Shown here: piece by piece, positions 26,093 to 35,864 of the stretch
How positions within the stretch are numbered: the stretch's first letter is position 1
How the letters are laid out: each line of letters begins with the position of its first letter
NCBI GenBank assembly: GCA_039028795.1
Contig: JBCCHJ010000014.1
Span: 1-64,000, forward strand
Reading direction: 5' to 3'
DNA: 64,000 nt
Origin: Thermohalobaculum sp039028795
GTDB lineage: Bacteria > Pseudomonadota > Alphaproteobacteria > Rhodobacterales > Rhodobacteraceae
Notes under the pieces: generated by a model
Databases searched by the model: none
The model's input: the letters and a program-made list of their open reading frames with translations, nothing else
What the model was told of the DNA's origin: nothing
Program-made: the position numbers and the translations under genes

Positions 26093-27445
26093 TCAACCGT
26101 CGCGGAATGACCGATCGAAGGTGCGGCGCAGCGGGTCTAAGAGATGCCCCAACAATGTGTTTTCCCCGGTTAGGATAAACGCCTCGACCGGCATGCCCGG
26201 TTTGAGCGTGATGTCGAAGGGCACGGCTGCATCAGCGTTATCCAACGATGCCTGGTCCAACCGCAGCCACACCAGATAGTGGGCGGAGCCATCTTCGGGC
26301 GCGATCACCCGGTCACCGGAAACCCGGGTCACGACGCCCTCGATCCGTGGCATGAGCCTTTGCGGAAATGCGCTGAGCGTGACCTGAGCCCGCATACCGG
26401 TCACGACCCGGTCTACATCGGTCGGTGCGACGCGAATCTCCATAGTGAATTCGTCATCATTCGGGACGATCTCCAACATCGGTTCGTGCGGCGCAACCAC
26501 GGCGCCAAAGGCCTTCACATTGATGTTGATCACTGAGCCATCGGCAGGGCTGCGGATTTCCGTTCGCTTGACGGCAGCCTGCACCTGTTCGACCCTAAGT
26601 GTCAGGTCAGGGATCTGCCGGTCCAGCTCTGCCAATCGGGCGAGCAGATCGATCCGGTCGCGCTGCGGTAGTTGCTGACGCTCCAACCAGGCTTGCTCGC
26701 GTTCCAATCTGGTGCGGGCCACTTCAGCGGCGGTTTCTGCAACCGATGCTTTCAGGTCCAGATAAGATCGCTCGGCCTGTTCAAGATCCTGCGCCGTTAA
26801 CCTGCCGCGTTCATGCAGTTTGCGTTGCTTTTCAATCCGGCTTCCGGCACGGTCAACCTGTTCTTCCTCGAAACCCAATCGTTGTTCCAACGCGCCCAGC
26901 GTCGTGTCCAATCCGGCAATCTGAGCATCTAGCCCCATAGCCAGACGTCGACGTGCATCGCGCTGAGCCTGCAGCCTCAGCTCCTCCAGATCCTCAGCGG
27001 CCTGCATGCCCAGGACATCTATTTCCTCAGACATGCCCTGATCCAAAGACAGATCGGGTTGATCCTTCAGGTCCGTTGCGATCCGGGTGCGTTCAATCTG
27101 TGCGGCCAGAAGGTCCCGGCGCAGTTTGTCACGTTCATTGGTCAGGTTTTCCGCGTCCAATTGGATAAGCAGATCTCCCTTTTGAACTGCCATGCCCTCG
27201 GACGCAAAAACATGTCTCACAACACCCCCATCTGGATGTTCGATAGTGTGGACCGGGGCCTCAGTACGGATAACTCCGCTGGAAATTACCGCACGTGGCA
27301 GTTCCACCGTAGAAGACCAAATCACAACACCGCCGAACAACCCGAAGACAATCGTTAGGCCGACGCGGCGTACACCACCGATCGTGGATCGCAGGCCACC
27401 TTGGGCTTCTTCCTTCTTCTTCTTGCGTTTAAATAGACGTCGCAT
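26093..27445 (-). CDS. Type I secretion membrane fusion protein (HlyD family)
   Basis: 450 residues. After a Lys/Arg-rich cytosolic start (MRRLFKRKKKKEE) there is a single transmembrane helix (about residues 30-47). Then comes the biotinyl-lipoyl half domain with VHTIEHPDGGVVRHVFASEG, a long coiled coil (about 160-300) and the second lipoyl half RSPADGSVININVKAFGAVV with a beta-barrel end. It bridges the inner-membrane ABC exporter to an outer-membrane TolC-type channel, which is not in the window. It starts two bases after the exporter gene, so they form one unit that also serves the RTX protein upstream. Confidence 0.92.
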   Translation of the reverse strand: MRRLFKRKKKKEEAQGGLRSTIGGVRRVGLTIVFGLFGGVVIWSSTVELPRAVISSGVIRTEAPVHTIEHPDGGVVRHVFASEGMAVQKGDLLIQLDAENLTNERDKLRRDLLAAQIERTRIATDLKDQPDLSLDQGMSEEIDVLGMQAAEDLEELRLQAQRDARRRLAMGLDAQIAGLDTTLGALEQRLGFEEEQVDRAGSRIEKQRKLHERGRLTAQDLEQAERSYLDLKASVAETAAEVARTRLEREQAWLERQQLPQRDRIDLLARLAELDRQIPDLTLRVEQVQAAVKRTEIRSPADGSVININVKAFGAVVAPHEPMLEIVPNDDEFTMEIRVAPTDVDRVVTGMRAQVTLSAFPQRLMPRIEGVVTRVSGDRVIAPEDGSAHYLVWLRLDQASLDNADAAVPFDITLKPGMPVEAFILTGENTLLGHLLDPLRRTFDRSFRDG

Positions 27446-27446
27446 G

Positions 27447-29618
27447 TCAGTTTACCGATTGAGCGGGTTGTGCATGAGATGCATCCCTTGACGCAGCCGG
27501 ACCGTCCGCGTCCTCCACCGGGGTTGCCACTTCGGCCACCAAAAGCCTGCCCTGCCCCTTATCCAACTGCTTTTGACCAAAGGCTTCCGTCAACTGCAGC
27601 AACATCACCAAAGACAAGTCGTCCGTGACCTTCGCAGTTGGCGCACTTTCATCTTTCGCCACGCGTCGCGCAGTATCGATCCGTTGCGCAGCGATCAGAT
27701 CGCAATTGTCATGCATGGTGATGGTCGCAACGCCGCGCCGGTGCTTGAAGGTAAACACTATCGGCTTCTGTTCGTCTTTCGCGCCCTCGCTGCTTAGACT
27801 GAGGTTGAACATCTCCGTTGCAACCAATGCGGCATTCGTACGTGCATCGGTGTCGCCACCCCGCTTGAACTGGCTGTAGACCCAGTCCTCGAGACGGGGT
27901 AGCTCGGCCACCGAGCGATCCAGTTCGATCTGCATCATCCGGGCGTTCATGCGGTTCACAACTTCGCCCTTAGGCCCATAGTCGCGAATGCGTCCGCCAT
28001 CCAATAAGAGGATCGTATCCGCCAAGGCCAAGACACCTGCCCGATGCGCCACCAGCACAATGCAGGTACCTGCCTCTTTCAGACGGGCAAGTGCGGTCAT
28101 AAGCGCCCGTTCGCCTTCCTTGTCGAGCGATGCGTTCGGTTCATCTAAAACCAGCAGCTTCGGATCTTCATAAAGCGCCCGAGCCAAGGCCACCCGCTGC
28201 CGTTCGCCGCCGGACAGTGGCCCAGTCTCGAAGTCGACTTTGGTCTCATATCCTTCCGGAAGCTTCGAGATCAGGCTGTGCACGCCCGCAGCCATCGCAG
28301 CCGCGACAATCTTGCCTTGATCCGGCGCGCCGTGAAGCCGAGCAATGTTCTGGGCAATGGTTCCAGGAAACAGCGTCGGCGCCTGGGGCAGAAAGCCGAT
28401 CATCTTCGCCCGCTGATCGGCAGGCCAGTGGCGAATGTCGAACTCATCGACGCGAACAGAGCCTATGACCGGGGACGACGCACCGGATAAGAGGCTGGCC
28501 AAGGTAGATTTGCCGGAGCCGGACGATCCCATGACTGCGAGGCATTCCCCAGGCCGGATCCGGAAGGTTACATTGTGCAACCGCGGCGGCTGGCCCGGTT
28601 GGGTCGGCATCGTGATGCCTTCACATGTCACCAACCCAATCGGGTCCGGCAGATGCGTCCGGTCTTCTTCGGATTCGGCATCCGCCGCCAGATCGTCAAG
28701 ACGCGCCAGGGCGAGTTTCGCCTCCAATAGCCCGGACCAGAGCCCGGTGATCTGTTCGATCGGCGCCAATGCGCGGGCGAGGATGATTGAACTGGCAATC
28801 ATACTGCCGCCAGTCATCTGCCCTTGCAGAACCAGCCAGGCCCCCATGGCCAAGGTCAAGATTTGCAGCATGGAACGGGCGTATTTCGCCAACATCTTGC
28901 GGAACTGTTCGCCCTGCATAACGCGGGCGTGCAACTGATGGCTTTGCACCAGCAAACTTTTGTGCATCGCCAGCAAATTGTCCGACATTCCCATCGTCGC
29001 CAACAAGGGAGCGTTCCGATCCAGATGGCTTGAAATTCCATTCGCTTGAGCCCTGGCCGCCAGAGCTTCCTGCTGCTGACGCTTCCCAGCGAGATGCCCA
29101 GCCAAGGCAATCCCAAACAGAATCACCGCAACCACGCCGCCCAACAGCGCCAACAATGGGTGCAGCATATAGACGAGAATGAAGAACAGGATGACCCAAG
29201 GCGCATCGAAGAGCGCAGGCACGGATGGACCACCCAAGAACCCGGATACTTTGGAGATGTCTTGCGCAGTTTCAGCGGCTTTCGAGTCGCCTTTGCTTGC
29301 CGTCGGTAGAAGCTTTGCGCCCCACTCTGCCTCCCACCAGTTCGCAGCCCGGGACAGCATGACCGCCCGCAGCATTTCCAGAACTGACATGACGCCAAGG
29401 GCGAATGCCGCGATCAATGTCAACATCATCAAGGTGCTGAGATTGGATGACGGCAGAACCCGGTCCATGGTCTGCATCATGAACATTGGGCTGGTCGAAA
29501 CGAGAATGTTGATCAGGCAGGAAAAAATGAATGCGGGTAGAAATACCGGCGCAAGGCCGCGCAAGAGCCGCTTTGGCTGGACCTCTTGGTCCTGAGTATT
29601 CTTACCCGGGTTAGACAC
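27447..29618 (-). CDS. Type I secretion ABC transporter (permease-ATPase) with C-terminal extension
   Basis: About 723 residues from the GTG at 29618. A TTG at 29639 is the only start further out. Residues about 1-320 give six transmembrane helices. The ATPase domain carries Walker A MGSSGSGKSTLASLL, signature LSGGERQRVALARALYEDP and Walker B LLVLDEPNASLD. No N-terminal peptidase (C39) domain is present, so it exports by C-terminal signal as RTX exporters do. After the ATPase domain ends (about residue 570) there are some 150 further residues that are not part of the usual architecture. The gene lies between the RTX cargo and the HlyD partner on the minus strand. Confidence 0.9.
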   Translation of the reverse strand: MSNPGKNTQDQEVQPKRLLRGLAPVFLPAFIFSCLINILVSTSPMFMMQTMDRVLPSSNLSTLMMLTLIAAFALGVMSVLEMLRAVMLSRAANWWEAEWGAKLLPTASKGDSKAAETAQDISKVSGFLGGPSVPALFDAPWVILFFILVYMLHPLLALLGGVVAVILFGIALAGHLAGKRQQQEALAARAQANGISSHLDRNAPLLATMGMSDNLLAMHKSLLVQSHQLHARVMQGEQFRKMLAKYARSMLQILTLAMGAWLVLQGQMTGGSMIASSIILARALAPIEQITGLWSGLLEAKLALARLDDLAADAESEEDRTHLPDPIGLVTCEGITMPTQPGQPPRLHNVTFRIRPGECLAVMGSSGSGKSTLASLLSGASSPVIGSVRVDEFDIRHWPADQRAKMIGFLPQAPTLFPGTIAQNIARLHGAPDQGKIVAAAMAAGVHSLISKLPEGYETKVDFETGPLSGGERQRVALARALYEDPKLLVLDEPNASLDKEGERALMTALARLKEAGTCIVLVAHRAGVLALADTILLLDGGRIRDYGPKGEVVNRMNARMMQIELDRSVAELPRLEDWVYSQFKRGGDTDARTNAALVATEMFNLSLSSEGAKDEQKPIVFTFKHRRGVATITMHDNCDLIAAQRIDTARRVAKDESAPTAKVTDDLSLVMLLQLTEAFGQKQLDKGQGRLLVAEVATPVEDADGPAASRDASHAQPAQSVN

Positions 29619-29637
29619 GGTTAACTCGCGATTGCAC

Positions 29638-29669
29638 AAAAATGCGGGCTGGCCATAAGGCCAGCCCGC
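29638..29669 (-). terminator. Strong hairpin terminator between RTX gene and exporter genes
   Basis: A perfect 11-bp stem, GCGGGCTGGCC / GGCCAGCCCGC with an ATAA loop (29644-29669), is followed on the minus strand by ATTTTTG. It lies 13 bases past the RTX stop and just before the exporter start. It probably ends most RTX transcripts, with read-through making less exporter mRNA than cargo mRNA. Confidence 0.85.
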
Positions 29670-29681
29670 CTACGCTAGATC

Positions 29682-32600
29682 TCAGAGATTGAAATTATCT
29701 TCACTGAGATCGTCTTTATCGACAGATTTCAGGAAGATACGGTCCCCTTCTTCACCCGAGAAACCGGTCAGTTCAATCTGTGTGGCCCACCCCACATCCG
29801 TCATTGCGCCTTGAAGGTCATCAAACGAGATGTCGTAGGCTGACAGATCAACCACATCATTTTGGGCTTCAAAGTCATGGATGAAGTCGGTCCCTGTTCC
29901 CTGACCTTTGACGAAGACATCGGCTTCTCCGTCGGCGGCCCATTTGCCGCCCCAGAGGTGATCATCGCCTTCGCCGCCCATCAGGGTGTCAGCGCCTGCC
30001 CCGCCAACGACCTTATCGTTGCCTAGCCCGCCTTCAACCGTATCAGAACCGTCACCGCCCAGGACATTGTCATCACCGGTACCGCCGCGCGCATGATCGT
30101 CGCCAGCACCGCCTTTGACAACATCGTTCCCAGCACCGCCGAAGAGCTCGTCAGCGCCGGCACCGCCATCCACGACGTCTGCACCATCGCCTCCAGAAAT
30201 CTTGTCAGCGCCTGCACCACCAAAGGCTTTGTCATCGCCATCGCCGGTACTGATGACATCCGCGCCCTCGCCGCCGAACGCCCGGTCATCACCATCCCCG
30301 GTATCAATATTGTCTGCTCCAGCGTTGCCGAAGACTTTGTCATTCCCCGCGCCCGACTCGATCTTGTCATCGCCGGCACCGCCAAACATGACATCGTTCC
30401 CGGCGCCGCCGTCCAACTCGTCATTGTCGGCGCCACCAAACATCTTGTCGTTGCCAAGCCCGCCGAACAGATTGTCCTCGCCAGCATCGCCGCGCATCTT
30501 ATCGTGACCGGCATCTCCGTAGAGTTGATCTTCATCGTCACCGCCGAAGATCTTGTCTCCGCCACCCCCGCCATAAATCAGATCATCGCCGGCTGCGCCA
30601 CGTAGATTGTCGTTACCCGATGTGGCGTCCGTGAGAACGGGTGCACGGATCAGAAGGTCTGCGGTTTGGTCAACCTCGGCGAAGGCGTCCGAGGACCTAG
30701 GATCCACCGCTCCGTCGTTTTTGTTGGTGATCTGAGATGCAGCCTTCAGCTCGCCGTGGGCGACGCCCTGCTCCCAGTCGATATTGATCTTGTAGATGCC
30801 GCCCGATGTGTCTGCTGCGCCAAGATCGTGGTCACCTTTGTTCAATCCAGCGTAAAGGTTACCTTCACCGTCCATAAAGACCGCGCCGAACGCACCTTTG
30901 GGGAAGCCGGATTTCATGACGTCTTCGACCAAGGTCCCGGCGATCGGTACGCTTTCAATGACAGGTTCACCACCATTTGGTGCGTCGCTGAGATCGATGC
31001 GGTGGACCGTCCCCGGCTCACCATTCTTGGCCGGGGCTTCGACTGCGTAGAACACATCTTCGTTCACATTATAGGCAATGTCGAAGATCTTGCCTTCGAA
31101 GAAGTCATTCGGAAGATCGACGCGAATGCTCTCTGGATTGCCATCCGGACCGATATTGTCGACGTCGATCATCTGGACGTGGTTCAGCGAATTGTTGAAC
31201 GCCCAGAGATTGCCGTCCCCATCAAAGTCACCGACGAACGAGTTCGCACCGGATTCTCCGACCCGGTAGACATTTCCCTTTGCGTCAATCGTGACGACAT
31301 CGTTGCGATCGACCTGGTTACCCAGAGCATCGGTGCCTTCATCACGGGCCAGACCATAGAGCATATCGTCTTCGGTGTTGTAACCGATTGCGTTCATACC
31401 CAGACCTGTGGCCGGGCCTGCGTCCTGGTATTCTTCTGCTACCGGATCAAAGACCTTCAACTGGCCCGAGATAACCTGGTAGAGCTTCGCCTGACCAGGC
31501 GCGAAAGCAGCGACATCAACGGTTTCGCCGCCGATTTCCATTTGCGCATCATAATAGTTGATCGGGTGATCCGTATGGATTGCCGGCCCGTCCTGCGCAG
31601 TGTCGTCTTGGGTCGGCACGGCTCGGAAGGTCAGTTCATCGGTTCCACCGGTCCCCTTTACGTTGACCGAGTATTTCTCGAAGATCCCGCTGGATACATC
31701 GATCGTATCGACGACCCGACCATTCCAGAGGACCTCCATCTGACCGCCCGCCGAGCCGGTCGCTGCGTTGGCGGCCAGGTCGAACTCAAGATTGTATTTG
31801 ACGCCCTTTGCCGTATCGATCACCTGGGTCATAGTCTGAGCGCCAGTATCGGCTTCGGTCGCCATGGTCCAGGCCCCGCCCTCGGCGTGTTGCGCCATGG
31901 ACTGAGCAGCTTCGTTTGACGATTCGACCATGTTCTCGCCGATATTGTCGCCATAGACGACATCATCCCCGGCGCCAGCGTTTACCGTGTCAGCACCACT
32001 GCCACCGACGCCCAGATCGTCGCCTTCTTCCAGGTTCAAAAGGTCATTGTGGCGGCCACCATAGGCTTCGTCATCGCCGGTCCCAGCATTGATGGTGTCG
32101 CGACCGGCCATGCCATGCATGACGTCATCACCACCTTGGCCAATCAGCACGTCCATGCCTTGGCCGCCATCGATGGTGTCGTCGAATGCAGGTGTGTCTC
32201 CGGCGGTTACATCGACCTTCGATCCGTCATAAACCCATCGGCCTTCCACAAAGGTCCATTCCGATCCCGCCGCATCACCGACCAGCAAGTCATTACCGCC
32301 TTCACCCGTCAGGCTGTCATTGCCCGCGTCACCATGGCCACGATCTTCAACGCCTGCCACGATGATCTCTTGGAAGTGAACCTCGCCGATTTCGGATGGC
32401 ATAACGCCTTCAATCACAATTTCATCGCCTTCATTTCCGGCAATGCCATCAATCGTGAATGAAAACTCACCCGCTTCAGTGCGGTCTTCGGCAGCGACCC
32501 GCGCAACCTCTTCCCCGCGCCAGTAAATCGCAAGGTCCTCGCCATCTACTGCGGCCGGCAGCATGATACACATTTCATAGCTGGCACCGGCCGTCAGACC

Positions 32601-33392
32601 GGCGATGTTCTGGACGATACGGTTTCCGCCGAGATCCTGGCCTTCCAATAGACCATCACGATCCAAGACGCTTTCGCCCAATTGGAAGTCATCCTGAGCG
32701 CCCAGGTCGCCGACCAGTGTATCGTCGCCGGCACCACCCATCAGGAAGTCAGCACCTGCTTCAGTCGCACCGCCGATTTCCCTGAGGCTGATGTTATCCA
32801 GAAGCCCGCCCAGACTGTCATCCTCGCCAGCCAGCTCGCGGAATTCCAGCCGATCTTCGCCGCCGGTGCCGGTTACTGTAAAGCTTTGACCATGCCAATT
32901 GCCATCAGCGTCCGGCTTGACGTCGGCGACCTTTTCACCTGCGAAGTAAACCTCGATCGTGTCCTGTCCGCCATCGCGTTGCGCGGCCGAAAAGTCCAGA
33001 ACGTATTCCTTACCTTGGACGGTCTGAACATCCTGATAGATTGCATCGACTTCACCGGCATTTCGATCGAGTTCGACACTGTTCCCGCCGTCTTCGGTCG
33101 GTTGGTTGAAGTTACCACCCCAGGATTCAATTCCGCCTTGGGCCGACTGCCAGCCTGTCGGATTGCCGTTCAAAGCCCAGGAATTTGCCCCAGTCCCTGC
33201 CTCTAAGGCTCCATTAACCAGGAGATCCGGTCCCAATCCGTCATTGGCCGCATCACCCTGGATATTGTCATTGCCAGATCCTGCTTCTACGACATCGCCG
33301 CCGCCGCCCGCATTTACGCTGTCATCCCCAGCACCAGTAACAATATGTTCGTCAGTTCCATTGCCTGTCACGGAAACATTGTCATCGGCCAT
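29682..33392 (-). CDS. Large secreted RTX calcium-binding repeat protein with beta-sandwich and propeller-like modules
   Basis: 1236 residues from the ATG at 33392, behind AAGGAG. An upstream in-frame ATG at 33446 adds 18 unlikely residues. There is no signal peptide, as expected for type I secretion. The layout, with residue ranges approximate, is a short RTX block (10-50), a DUF642-like beta-sandwich (about 55-205), an RTX repeat pair, a second sandwich (about 230-355), more RTX repeats, a third sandwich (about 490-620), a propeller-like segment (about 620-930, SGQLKVFDP, GLGMNAIGYN, SFVGDFDGDGNLW), then a long RTX block (about 940-1165, GGAGDDKI, GGAGNDVV and similar). The C-terminal tail with DFEAQNDVVDLSAYDIS resembles the serralysin-type end carrying the secretion signal. 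No catalytic motif was recognised, so adhesion or surface-layer function is a guess. Confidence 0.88.
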   Translation of the reverse strand: MADDNVSVTGNGTDEHIVTGAGDDSVNAGGGGDVVEAGSGNDNIQGDAANDGLGPDLLVNGALEAGTGANSWALNGNPTGWQSAQGGIESWGGNFNQPTEDGGNSVELDRNAGEVDAIYQDVQTVQGKEYVLDFSAAQRDGGQDTIEVYFAGEKVADVKPDADGNWHGQSFTVTGTGGEDRLEFRELAGEDDSLGGLLDNISLREIGGATEAGADFLMGGAGDDTLVGDLGAQDDFQLGESVLDRDGLLEGQDLGGNRIVQNIAGLTAGASYEMCIMLPAAVDGEDLAIYWRGEEVARVAAEDRTEAGEFSFTIDGIAGNEGDEIVIEGVMPSEIGEVHFQEIIVAGVEDRGHGDAGNDSLTGEGGNDLLVGDAAGSEWTFVEGRWVYDGSKVDVTAGDTPAFDDTIDGGQGMDVLIGQGGDDVMHGMAGRDTINAGTGDDEAYGGRHNDLLNLEEGDDLGVGGSGADTVNAGAGDDVVYGDNIGENMVESSNEAAQSMAQHAEGGAWTMATEADTGAQTMTQVIDTAKGVKYNLEFDLAANAATGSAGGQMEVLWNGRVVDTIDVSSGIFEKYSVNVKGTGGTDELTFRAVPTQDDTAQDGPAIHTDHPINYYDAQMEIGGETVDVAAFAPGQAKLYQVISGQLKVFDPVAEEYQDAGPATGLGMNAIGYNTEDDMLYGLARDEGTDALGNQVDRNDVVTIDAKGNVYRVGESGANSFVGDFDGDGNLWAFNNSLNHVQMIDVDNIGPDGNPESIRVDLPNDFFEGKIFDIAYNVNEDVFYAVEAPAKNGEPGTVHRIDLSDAPNGGEPVIESVPIAGTLVEDVMKSGFPKGAFGAVFMDGEGNLYAGLNKGDHDLGAADTSGGIYKINIDWEQGVAHGELKAASQITNKNDGAVDPRSSDAFAEVDQTADLLIRAPVLTDATSGNDNLRGAAGDDLIYGGGGGDKIFGGDDEDQLYGDAGHDKMRGDAGEDNLFGGLGNDKMFGGADNDELDGGAGNDVMFGGAGDDKIESGAGNDKVFGNAGADNIDTGDGDDRAFGGEGADVISTGDGDDKAFGGAGADKISGGDGADVVDGGAGADELFGGAGNDVVKGGAGDDHARGGTGDDNVLGGDGSDTVEGGLGNDKVVGGAGADTLMGGEGDDHLWGGKWAADGEADVFVKGQGTGTDFIHDFEAQNDVVDLSAYDISFDDLQGAMTDVGWATQIELTGFSGEEGDRIFLKSVDKDDLSEDNFNL

Positions 33393-33715
33393 TGCCCACT
33401 CCTTAAACGCATACGCACCCATCGGCCGCGACAGGCCGACAAACAATCCATGGCACGCCCAGGAACTGACCCCTGACCACTGCCCCCTCGGTCCAGATCC
33501 GGCTTATGTGGGGAAGCCCCACGGCACGACTGGGTCAACCGGTCCTTAAGCTCGATCAGCGATGGCCGATCCCACTTTCTGCGGGTCAGAGTCGCCCGGT
33601 TGATTCCCGATCAATTTAGGTGGGGATGCTTTTCAACAAGTTGATGCTCAAGGATAAAATTCAGTGAATTTTTCCCAAAGCGAAATTAAATTGCGCGTGT
33701 GCTAACCGGACGCGA
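33393..33715 (-). other. 323-base leader/promoter region of the RTX gene
   Basis: No gene is seen here. The half nearest the RTX start contains its ribosome site AAGGAG. The outer part (about 33620-33715) is markedly AT-rich, with runs such as AAATTAAATTG, and is the likely promoter, but no convincing -35/-10 pair could be chosen. Confidence 0.4.
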
Positions 33716-34615
33716 TCAAAGCGATACTTGACCGGACATTAAGCGCACACCGCAGCCCGAAACATTGACGCCACGTATCGCCTCTGGCGGGCCCAGAACC
33801 TCAACCGTGGCTTGACCCGGCCGCCCCATCCAATGGCCCTGCTCGGCAATGAAACGTGGGGTCTGGATCAATCCATGGTGCCAAAGATACGCAGCCATTG
33901 CGCCTGTGGCCGATCCGGTAAATGGATCCTCAGCAGGCATTGGCGGAGGCAATAGCAATCGAGAGTAGGTATCGCCTTCGTCACTTGCCCCTTTCAGCGT
34001 AACCAGGAACGGTTCCATAACCGCTGCACCTTCGAAATCGCTTTGTTCGCGCCAACTCATAAGATGGTCCCGGTTCAATACCGCTCGTCTCAGGGCATCG
34101 TGATCTTTCAACACAGCCACACAAAACGGCGTGCCGGTCGAGGCAATCTGAGGTGGATGCACGATATCTTCTGGTGCCAGTCCATACATCGCGGCGATCT
34201 CGGCCGCATCATAAACCCGTCCGAACTTGGCCGCCATCTGGGTCATCATGATCAGCGGAGCACGGCCTTCCCGCGATGTCGCAACGATCGGCAAGACCCC
34301 TGCCCCAACTTCCAAAGTAAAGGCCGTGCCGTCCGGGCTGGGCTTCACCAACCCGCGTTCGATCAAAGACGCCACGGTTGCAATTGTCGGATGACCGGCC
34401 ATCAAGATTTCACGCTCGGCCAGGTAATATCGCGCCCCAAAGTCGGCGACATCAGACCCAACCAAGTAGGCGCATTCCGACAGAGATGTCTCCCGCACAA
34501 GGGCCGTCCTTGCCTCAACGGACACATCAGCCGCATTGTGGACGACCACGCAGGCGTTCCCGCCAAATCGGTTCTCGGTGAAGGCGTCTATCCAGTCAAA
34601 ATCATAGGTCGGCAT
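33716..34615 (-). CDS. PhzF-family isomerase/epimerase
   Basis: 299 residues from the ATG at 34615, preceded by CCGGAGG. The open frame reaches back to 34651 but that part is not conserved. The family fold is a diaminopimelate-epimerase-like duplication: FTENRFGGNACVVV at the start, the catalytic glutamate in TSLSECAYLV (about Glu45), AGHPTIATV, and DPFTGSATGAMAAYLW in the second half. Related proteins are widespread and mostly of unknown substrate, with phenazine PhzF as the namesake. Nothing nearby makes phenazine, so the precise reaction is unknown. Confidence 0.88.
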   Translation of the reverse strand: MPTYDFDWIDAFTENRFGGNACVVVHNAADVSVEARTALVRETSLSECAYLVGSDVADFGARYYLAEREILMAGHPTIATVASLIERGLVKPSPDGTAFTLEVGAGVLPIVATSREGRAPLIMMTQMAAKFGRVYDAAEIAAMYGLAPEDIVHPPQIASTGTPFCVAVLKDHDALRRAVLNRDHLMSWREQSDFEGAAVMEPFLVTLKGASDEGDTYSRLLLPPPMPAEDPFTGSATGAMAAYLWHHGLIQTPRFIAEQGHWMGRPGQATVEVLGPPEAIRGVNVSGCGVRLMSGQVSL

Positions 34616-34782
34616 CGAAATCCTCCGGCTTTTGTCACAAGAGTAAGACATTTGCAGGTTTCGCGGAAATTCTGATCTTAGATACTTTCCATCAGCCCCC
34701 GTGACCTCTATGCGAAACCGCTACGCGATGACGTTTACCCGGTCCATCGATGCATTTGCCGCCCCTAAAACGGCGGTTGGCA

Positions 34783-35808
34783 TCAGTCTTCACGAAGTTG
34801 GTCAAGCACTTTCAACCCAAGGATTTGTGCGGGGTTTGACTTGCTTTTAAGGTTTGCAAGGTTCGCCATAACAGCGACGGTGCGTTGTCCGGTCAGGTCT
34901 CTCGCCAAAAAAGCCGAGTATCCGTGGATATCCCCAGCGTGTCCGATTGATCTGTCAGTCTTTGCAAGCAAAAAGCCGAACGAGTTCCCCCACCGATCCG
35001 GCGGTGCAAAGTCCGTGAGTATCGTTCTGGAGCTAGCCGAAAGTCCCTCACCACCAATCAAATATGGTGCAAGTTTCAAAAGATCATCCACCTCGCTGGT
35101 AAAAGCGCCGGCTGCGCCGGACCAAGCTGGATTCACATGCGACGCGTCGATAAAATTGGTCCCATAGGCGATGATCGAATGACGACCGGCATATCTGTAG
35201 CCGCGGGTATCGCTTTCTTCTTCATAGCGCCAGGGAACCAAGCCCAAGGGATCGGCCAGGTAGCGATCAGCCAATGCCGGGAACGGTTGGCCAGTCGCAG
35301 CTTCACAAGCCTTTGCCAAAAGAAGCGCGTTGGCATTTGAATATGCAGTCAACTCTCCTGGCGATGCCAAAGCGGACAACTCGAAAGCAGCCGCCAAGGT
35401 GTCATCCAAAGGGATCGGTTTTTTCGGGTCGTTCGCCAATCGCGATCGGAAGGACCGGTTCTCCAGGGGTTCTCTCAACCCACTGCGATGTTGTCCAAGA
35501 TGACGCAAAGTGATCTTTGAGCCGTTCGGAACGTCGTCAACATAGGCCGAGATGGCAGAATCGAGGCCAAGTATCCCCTCATCGATCAGGCGCAATGTGA
35601 CATGGGCGACAACGAGTTTTGACACACTGCCGATCCGGGAACGCATATCGACGCGCATGGGCGTTGACGTTGCCAAGTCAGCGACACCGAAGGCTCTGAC
35701 ATATTCCCCGCTTGGCCAGCAGACACCTATGATTGCGCCCGGCAGGCCTTGGTCAGTCAATTCTTCGAAAGTTTGTCTGACGGTCTCGAAAAGTTTGGGC
35801 TTGGTCAT
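34783..35808 (-). CDS. Serine hydrolase of the beta-lactamase/penicillin-binding (class C-like) family
   Basis: 341 residues. The serine-hydrolase triad motifs are all visible: S-x-x-K as Ser61-Val-Ser-Lys64 (RIGSVSKLVV), Y-x-N as Tyr156-Ser-Asn158 (TAYSNAN), and H-A-G in SIGHAGDIHGYSA replacing K-T-G. This set fits D-aminopeptidase or esterase members more than true cephalosporinases. No signal peptide is visible, which argues for a cytosolic enzyme. It is followed on the same strand by PhzF after 168 bases and preceded by a TonB receptor with a short gap, so all three could be one unit. Confidence 0.82.
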   Translation of the reverse strand: MTKPKLFETVRQTFEELTDQGLPGAIIGVCWPSGEYVRAFGVADLATSTPMRVDMRSRIGSVSKLVVAHVTLRLIDEGILGLDSAISAYVDDVPNGSKITLRHLGQHRSGLREPLENRSFRSRLANDPKKPIPLDDTLAAAFELSALASPGELTAYSNANALLLAKACEAATGQPFPALADRYLADPLGLVPWRYEEESDTRGYRYAGRHSIIAYGTNFIDASHVNPAWSGAAGAFTSEVDDLLKLAPYLIGGEGLSASSRTILTDFAPPDRWGNSFGFLLAKTDRSIGHAGDIHGYSAFLARDLTGQRTVAVMANLANLKSKSNPAQILGLKVLDQLRED

Positions 35809-35864
35809 AGGCCGTCGGATTCAGTGAAAGAGAACGCAAGGCAATGAGCCACCTCAACACCTCA

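Noticed and set aside
30050..30610. Regularly spaced short repeats that look CRISPR-like
   Set aside because: They are the GGxGxDxxx codon repeats of the RTX protein, in frame and without spacers of foreign type.
30666..31919. 417-codon open frame on the plus strand inside the RTX gene
   Set aside because: It is antisense to the RTX gene; the Asp/Gly-rich codon bias removes stops from the opposite strand. No ribosome site and no recognisable protein.
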